Part shown: piece by piece, positions 21,530 to 25,608 of the stretch | Position numbering within the stretch: position 1 is the first letter of the stretch | Layout: each line of letters begins with the position of its first letter | Assembly: GCA_000437495.1 (NCBI GenBank) | Contig: FR897794.1 | Coordinates: 1 to 25,608, forward strand | Source: Prevotella sp. CAG:485 | GTDB taxonomy: Bacteria > Bacteroidota > Bacteroidia > Bacteroidales > Muribaculaceae | Direction: 5' to 3' | Length of the DNA stretch: 25,608 nucleotides | Notes under the pieces: model-generated | What the model was told of the DNA's origin: nothing | Database searches by the model: none | Seen by the model: the letters and a program-made list of their open reading frames with translations, nothing else | Translations under genes and position numbers: made by a program

Positions 21530-23332
21530 TTGAGACAGAGAACCATAGCCACGGCGTTTGCTTCTGTGTTCGCATTGTGCATAATGCTGCTCCCCACCCT
21601 GAGCAGCAATGCGCGAACCAAATCTGCAAACACTGAACATGCTGAAAAATCGAAGTATTATCTGCGCCAGTCGTTTAAATATTCCGACAGCACAGACAAC
21701 ACCTTTGAGCTTTTGCGCCATGCATATAAAGCCAATCCCGGCAATCAGGATGTGGCATACAATTACGGCATTCAAAGCCTGCTCTCCGGTGACACCCTGT
21801 CATCGGACTTGATGGCATCAATGCTCAAATACATCGACACTTACCCCGACGATTATTCAGAAGCATGGCTGCTGGCCCAGGTGATGCGGGTACTTAAGGG
21901 CAATGTTGATGAATCCATCAAAATAATGTCGCTGATGAAAGACCGTTTTCCGGAACGCACCGACATACTCAACGAATTGTCGAACCTCTACATGATGAAT
22001 AATGAGACCGACAAAGCGCTTGCAATGCTGCGGCTTTACGAGCATATAGAAGGTGCTTCGGAAAATACGGTGTCATCGAAGGCCAACATCCTCATGACCA
22101 CGCTCGACACGCCTGCTGCCATAGCAGCGGTGGATTCGTTTGTGATGATGTATCCCGACCGCGAAGACTCACATTCGCTCAGAGGCTTGCTGTATATGTT
22201 CCTGGAAAAGCCCGACTCAGCTCTTGTCAGCTATAAAAAGGCCGAGAGCCTGGCGCCCTACAGCTATCAGCCGAAACATTTGCTCTCCCTGCTCTATCAG
22301 TCGCAAGGCGACACGGTGCGCGCCGACTCGCTGATGATTGAGGCTCTGGCCACCAACGACCTCAATGTGGAAGACAAGGCCCAGGGGCTGATGAGCTATC
22401 TGTCGGAAGTCATATCAACAAACGAAAGCTCCAGACGCGGGCTCCCTTTGGTTAACGCGCTGCTTGACCAGGACCCGGAAAACACCGTATTGCTGACACT
22501 GAAGGAGACGATTCTGAAGCAGCTGCAGATGTGGCCTGAGACATACGGCATCATACGCAAACTCATAGCTCAGTATCCGCAGGATTCCAAATACTGGGAG
22601 GAGCTGATGATAAATCACATCATGGCAAAGGATTATGCCGGCGCCGATAAGGTTTACAACGAAGCCGCCGACTCGCTTAATGACAACCACTATAATCTCG
22701 ACTTCATTATTGCCACATCCTACGGCATGGATGAGCAGAATCAAAAAGCGGCCGACAAGCTGAAGGGGTTGCTGACATCGCTTGTACCCTCTTACAGCGA
22801 CACTCTCAGCGGCTCAGCTCTGGCCGACACGGTTCAGGCGCGTAACTACAATTCCACGGCAATGGCCAATTATCTGCAGACTTACGCCGATCAGCTCATA
22901 GCGCTCAAAGACTCGTCCCGCGGGTTCAACGTCTACGAACAGGCCTTGGCTCTCGACCCCACCAACACGCTGGCTCTCAACAACTACGCTTACGGCCTGG
23001 CGGTAAGCCGCAAGGACCTCGCCAAGGCTGCGGAGATGGCTGTGCAGTGCATAAATCAGAGTCCTGACAACGGCACTTTCCTCGACACTTACGCTTACAT
23101 CCTGTTTCTGCAGGGCGATTACGAGAAAGCGCTGGCATATCAGGAGATGGCCATAGAGAATACTGCTGCCGACGAGATTTCGGCCGAGCTGTATGAGCAT
23201 TACGGCGATATTCTCTATAAGCTCCACAAAAAGCGTCTGGCCATTGACAATTGGAAACGCGCCTTGGAACAGGAACCCGACAACGAGCTGCTGAAGCGCA
23301 AGATTCACGATGAGAAGTATTATGACAAATAA
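21530..23332 (+). CDS. Exported tetratricopeptide repeat protein
   Basis: A 600-residue, mostly alpha-helical protein. The signal peptide (RQRTIATAFASVFALCIMLL) is encoded from a TTG start at 21530; an in-frame TGA at 21497 and no ATG or GTG in between leave TTG as the best option. TPR units recur through the protein, for example PEDSHSLRGLL-type repeats near 205-235 and AYGLAVSRKDLAKAAEMAVQ and DTYAYILFLQGDYEKALAYQ in the last 130 residues. It probably acts as a periplasmic or outer-membrane scaffold; the partner is unknown. Its end overlaps the DUF4292-type gene by 11 bp. This gene order beside dut and an EnvC-like gene is familiar in Bacteroidales, which suggests an envelope task. Confidence 0.85.
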   Translation: MRQRTIATAFASVFALCIMLLPTLSSNARTKSANTEHAEKSKYYLRQSFKYSDSTDNTFELLRHAYKANPGNQDVAYNYGIQSLLSGDTLSSDLMASMLKYIDTYPDDYSEAWLLAQVMRVLKGNVDESIKIMSLMKDRFPERTDILNELSNLYMMNNETDKALAMLRLYEHIEGASENTVSSKANILMTTLDTPAAIAAVDSFVMMYPDREDSHSLRGLLYMFLEKPDSALVSYKKAESLAPYSYQPKHLLSLLYQSQGDTVRADSLMIEALATNDLNVEDKAQGLMSYLSEVISTNESSRRGLPLVNALLDQDPENTVLLTLKETILKQLQMWPETYGIIRKLIAQYPQDSKYWEELMINHIMAKDYAGADKVYNEAADSLNDNHYNLDFIIATSYGMDEQNQKAADKLKGLLTSLVPSYSDTLSGSALADTVQARNYNSTAMANYLQTYADQLIALKDSSRGFNVYEQALALDPTNTLALNNYAYGLAVSRKDLAKAAEMAVQCINQSPDNGTFLDTYAYILFLQGDYEKALAYQEMAIENTAADEISAELYEHYGDILYKLHKKRLAIDNWKRALEQEPDNELLKRKIHDEKYYDK

Positions 23333-24116
23333 GCATACCTGCAGAGGGATATGGCGCCGCTTTCCGGCTCTGTTGCTGTTGGCCATAATGGCCTTGTCGG
23401 CGCGTGCTGCCGACGGTTTCACCGCCTCCCAGCTGAAGTTTCTCAACATCATTATCAGCAGCTATACCCCCTGGCAGAGCGTCGAGCTGAACGGCAAGCT
23501 GCAGATGGAAAGGCTGCCGCTGACGCCTTCGGTGCGCATATACATGGAATATAAGCAGAAGATTTTCATCTCCGTGCGCGCGCCGTTTGTGGGCGAGGTG
23601 GGCAGAGTGGAAATAGACAGCACCCAAGTGGTGGCCGTAAACCGGCTCAAAAAAGTGTATGTGCAGGAACCCACCGGCAATCTGCTCAGCTACATGAATA
23701 TTGAAGATGTGCAGGATATGCTCCTCGGCCGCGTCTTCATCTGCGACTACGGCACCCTCAACACCGTCAACATGAAGCTGTGCGAGCTCTTCAACGAACA
23801 GAGCCGCATGCTCCTTGTACCGCTCATACAGCCCCTCGACGGAAGAGTGAGATATGGTTATACGTTCGATTTCAACGGACTGATGCAGGATATGTACGCC
23901 ACCACCGAGAGCGGTTCATATTCAGCCTTGGCGCATTACACCTATCCCGGCGGCAACAAGACCGGCATTGAGCTGGATATTCAGATTAAGGATAAGTATT
24001 ACGGCGCTCAGATGCAGCTCGACAAGCCCAAATGGAACCCGGCAAGGAGTCTTGAGCCGGTGGAGATAAACAGGAAATGGAAACGCGTTGACATCAAGAC
24101 GTTTTTCAAGTTTTAG
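23322..24116 (+). CDS. DUF4292-type exported protein
   Basis: A 264-residue protein from ATG 23322 (an in-frame ATG four codons earlier is possible). The signal peptide LLLLAIMALSARA precedes a beta-rich body: SVELNGKLQMERLPLTPSVR, IFISVRAPFVGEVGRVEIDS, YVQEPTGNLLSYMNI, and the ending RKWKRVDIKTFFKF. This is the pattern of DUF4292, which is found in Bacteroidetes between TPR and M23-type genes. The fold is reminiscent of LolA/LolB lipoprotein carriers, but I cannot confirm that from sequence, and the usual lipobox cysteine is absent here. It starts inside the 3' end of the TPR gene and ends 9 bp before the EnvC-like gene, so it is co-transcribed with both. Confidence 0.8.
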   Translation: MTNKHTCRGIWRRFPALLLLAIMALSARAADGFTASQLKFLNIIISSYTPWQSVELNGKLQMERLPLTPSVRIYMEYKQKIFISVRAPFVGEVGRVEIDSTQVVAVNRLKKVYVQEPTGNLLSYMNIEDVQDMLLGRVFICDYGTLNTVNMKLCELFNEQSRMLLVPLIQPLDGRVRYGYTFDFNGLMQDMYATTESGSYSALAHYTYPGGNKTGIELDIQIKDKYYGAQMQLDKPKWNPARSLEPVEINRKWKRVDIKTFFKF

Positions 24117-24125
24117 TCGGCCTTA

Positions 24126-25608
24126 ATGCAAAAAATTCACAGACATAGCGCACTTTTTCTCGCCGTCATAGCCCTTCTTGCCGTGGGGCTGTTGGCTGTG
24201 GGTCGTGAAGCCCTTGCCGCCAAGCCGCGTGCCAAGGCACAGCCTCAGCGTCACGAGCTGCAGCAGAAAAAGGTGGCGGCGCAGGGCGAGATTCGGACAG
24301 CCCAGAAACAAATACGCAGCAATGAGGGCGAGATAGCCGCCAACCTGCGGCGCATGCAAGTGATAGAGGCGGAAATAGGCTTAAGGCAGAAATCCATCGA
24401 CAGCCTCGCAGTGCTGCGCAATCAGCTCGCCGCCACAAGTCAAGGGCTGGAACAGCAGATAGCTCAGGGCAACGAGGAATTGGAGACCCTGCGCAGCGCC
24501 TATCTGCGCGAGATAAAGCAGATGCGTCTTCACCGGGCTCATACCAACGGACTGGCCTTTCTGCTGAGTGCCGAGGATTTTCATCAGGGCATGGCCAGGC
24601 TGCGTTATATGCGCCGCATTTCGCAGTGGCGGCATGAGCGCACCGAAGCCATCAGCGGCCAACTGCAGAGCCTCGACGACCGCCACCGGCAGCTCACAGC
24701 CACTCACAAAGCGCAGAGCGTGGCCCTGGCTCAGCAGGAGCATCAGCAAGAGCAGATGGGTGCCGACAAGGCGCGTCTGCAGAATGTGTCGGCACAGCTG
24801 CGCAGCGATAACCGAGGGCTGCAGGAACTGATAAGCAAAAAGCGCAAGGAGATACGCGCTCTCGACAGTCAGACAGCCGCGCTGATAGCGGCAGCCCAGC
24901 GCCAGGCCGAGCAGGAACGCCTTGCCGCCGAACGCAAGCAGGCCGAAGAGCGCCGCATCGCCGCCGAGAAGAAGAAAGCCGAGGAGAAACGCCTTGCTGA
25001 GGAACGCCGCAAGAAGCAGGAACTGGCCATGCAGCAACGGCAAGCCGCTCCGGCGCCGGCACGCGAAGAGAAGCATAAAGATAAAAACGAAAAACCGGCG
25101 CCTCAGAGTCAGACGGCAAATGTGGCAAAAGCGCCATACGCCGTGGCTCGCGGCCGGCGTCCGCGCAGCAAAACCTCCATAGCGCCCAAACCGGCGCCCT
25201 CACAGCAGACACCACAACAGACAGCCAAAGCCTCGGCGCCGAAGCCCGCGCCCTCAAAAACGAACCATTCAAGCGGTTTTGCTGCGGCCAAAGGACGGTT
25301 GCCTCGCCCCGTGAGCGGCTTGTTCAGAATCGTGGTGCCTTACGGGCGTCATTCGCGGCCCGATATGCCTCGGGTAGAGCTTGACAACACCGGCATTGAT
25401 GCCGAGGTAAGCGCCGGAGCTGCCGTGAAATCGGTGTACGAAGGACAGGTAGCTGCGGTTTACAAAGCTCCCGGCTTCGGCACGGTTGTGCTTCTGCGTC
25501 ACGGTGATTATTACACCGTATATGCCAACTTGGGGTCATGCCGCGTCTCCACGGGTCAGAAAATAAAACAGGGTCAGCAGTTGGGCACCGTGGCGTCGTC
25601 CAACGGTC
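24126..25608 (+). CDS. EnvC-like murein hydrolase activator (degenerate M23), 3' truncated by window
   Basis: The frame is open from ATG 24126 to the end of the window (494 codons visible). In order there is a signal peptide (about 1-36); a long coiled coil (about 40-315) ending in a run of Ala/Glu/Arg/Lys-rich repeats; a Pro/Ala/Gln/Lys-rich linker (about 315-385); and an M23/LytM domain beginning GRLPRPVSGLF. In that domain the zinc-binding His of HxGxD is replaced (N421 in NTGID) and the catalytic His of the YxHL motif is also Asn (N468 in YANL). The domain should therefore not be a peptidase but an activator of amidases, as for E. coli EnvC. The final HxH motif lies outside the window. 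Confidence 0.85.
   Translation, partial: MQKIHRHSALFLAVIALLAVGLLAVGREALAAKPRAKAQPQRHELQQKKVAAQGEIRTAQKQIRSNEGEIAANLRRMQVIEAEIGLRQKSIDSLAVLRNQLAATSQGLEQQIAQGNEELETLRSAYLREIKQMRLHRAHTNGLAFLLSAEDFHQGMARLRYMRRISQWRHERTEAISGQLQSLDDRHRQLTATHKAQSVALAQQEHQQEQMGADKARLQNVSAQLRSDNRGLQELISKKRKEIRALDSQTAALIAAAQRQAEQERLAAERKQAEERRIAAEKKKAEEKRLAEERRKKQELAMQQRQAAPAPAREEKHKDKNEKPAPQSQTANVAKAPYAVARGRRPRSKTSIAPKPAPSQQTPQQTAKASAPKPAPSKTNHSSGFAAAKGRLPRPVSGLFRIVVPYGRHSRPDMPRVELDNTGIDAEVSAGAAVKSVYEGQVAAVYKAPGFGTVVLLRHGDYYTVYANLGSCRVSTGQKIKQGQQLGTVASSNG

Noticed and set aside
22814..23627. Two overlapping minus-strand frames of over 200 codons opposite the TPR and DUF4292-type genes
   Set aside because: They overlap each other and two well-supported genes and have no promoter or family signature.

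Overview
The window looks like a chromosomal, mostly housekeeping stretch of a Bacteroidales genome. The evidence is TAnnTTTG-type (-7) promoter boxes in front of many genes, an absence of clear Shine-Dalgarno sequences, SDDDD-type lipoprotein export signals, PorG-, DUF6242- and DUF4292-type proteins, and the order porG-uppS-bamA-ompH-ompH-murI. G+C looks a little above 50% by eye, which would suit a Muribaculaceae-like gut organism; that family assignment is inference. I see no tRNA, rRNA, transposase, integrase or CRISPR array.

Layout. 1-714: tail of an M24 aminopeptidase and a gamma carbonic anhydrase, closed by a strong hairpin. 867-2818: a small secreted protein overlapping a secreted CotH-type kinase-fold protein. 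2867-5508 (minus): a GT4 glycosyltransferase and a Wzx-like flippase, flanked on both sides by the last 60 bp of cotH (2759-2818 and 5577-5636). 5675-5995: rpsU (bS21) with its promoter and a structured leader. 5996-6451: a gene-free stretch holding a long four-segment hairpin and a degenerate 13-bp tandem repeat. 6452-8509 (minus): prmC-recX-comF, overlapping genes divergent from ribD (8583-9596).

9697-16622: the envelope biogenesis block, with a DUF6242-like lipoprotein, porG (DUF6089), uppS, bamA and two OmpH/Skp-type chaperones. 16747-18716: murI, a DUF4465-type surface lipoprotein and a small TPR-like protein. 18947-20127: engB and a GtrA-family membrane protein. 20229-20870 (minus): an exported heavy-metal-associated-domain protein with a Cys/Lys-rich tail. 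20991-25608: dut, a large TPR protein, a DUF4292-type protein and an EnvC-like degenerate M23 protein running off the end.

How it fits together: UppS makes the undecaprenyl carrier and MurI supplies D-glutamate for peptidoglycan. BamA inserts outer-membrane proteins delivered by OmpH/Skp chaperones, PorG relates to type IX secretion, and the EnvC-like protein probably activates wall hydrolases. The less ordinary parts are the cotH 3'-end duplication flanking the glycan cassette, the structured rpsU leader, the hairpin plus repeat array after rpsU, and promoters placed so close to start codons that several mRNAs should have almost no leader.
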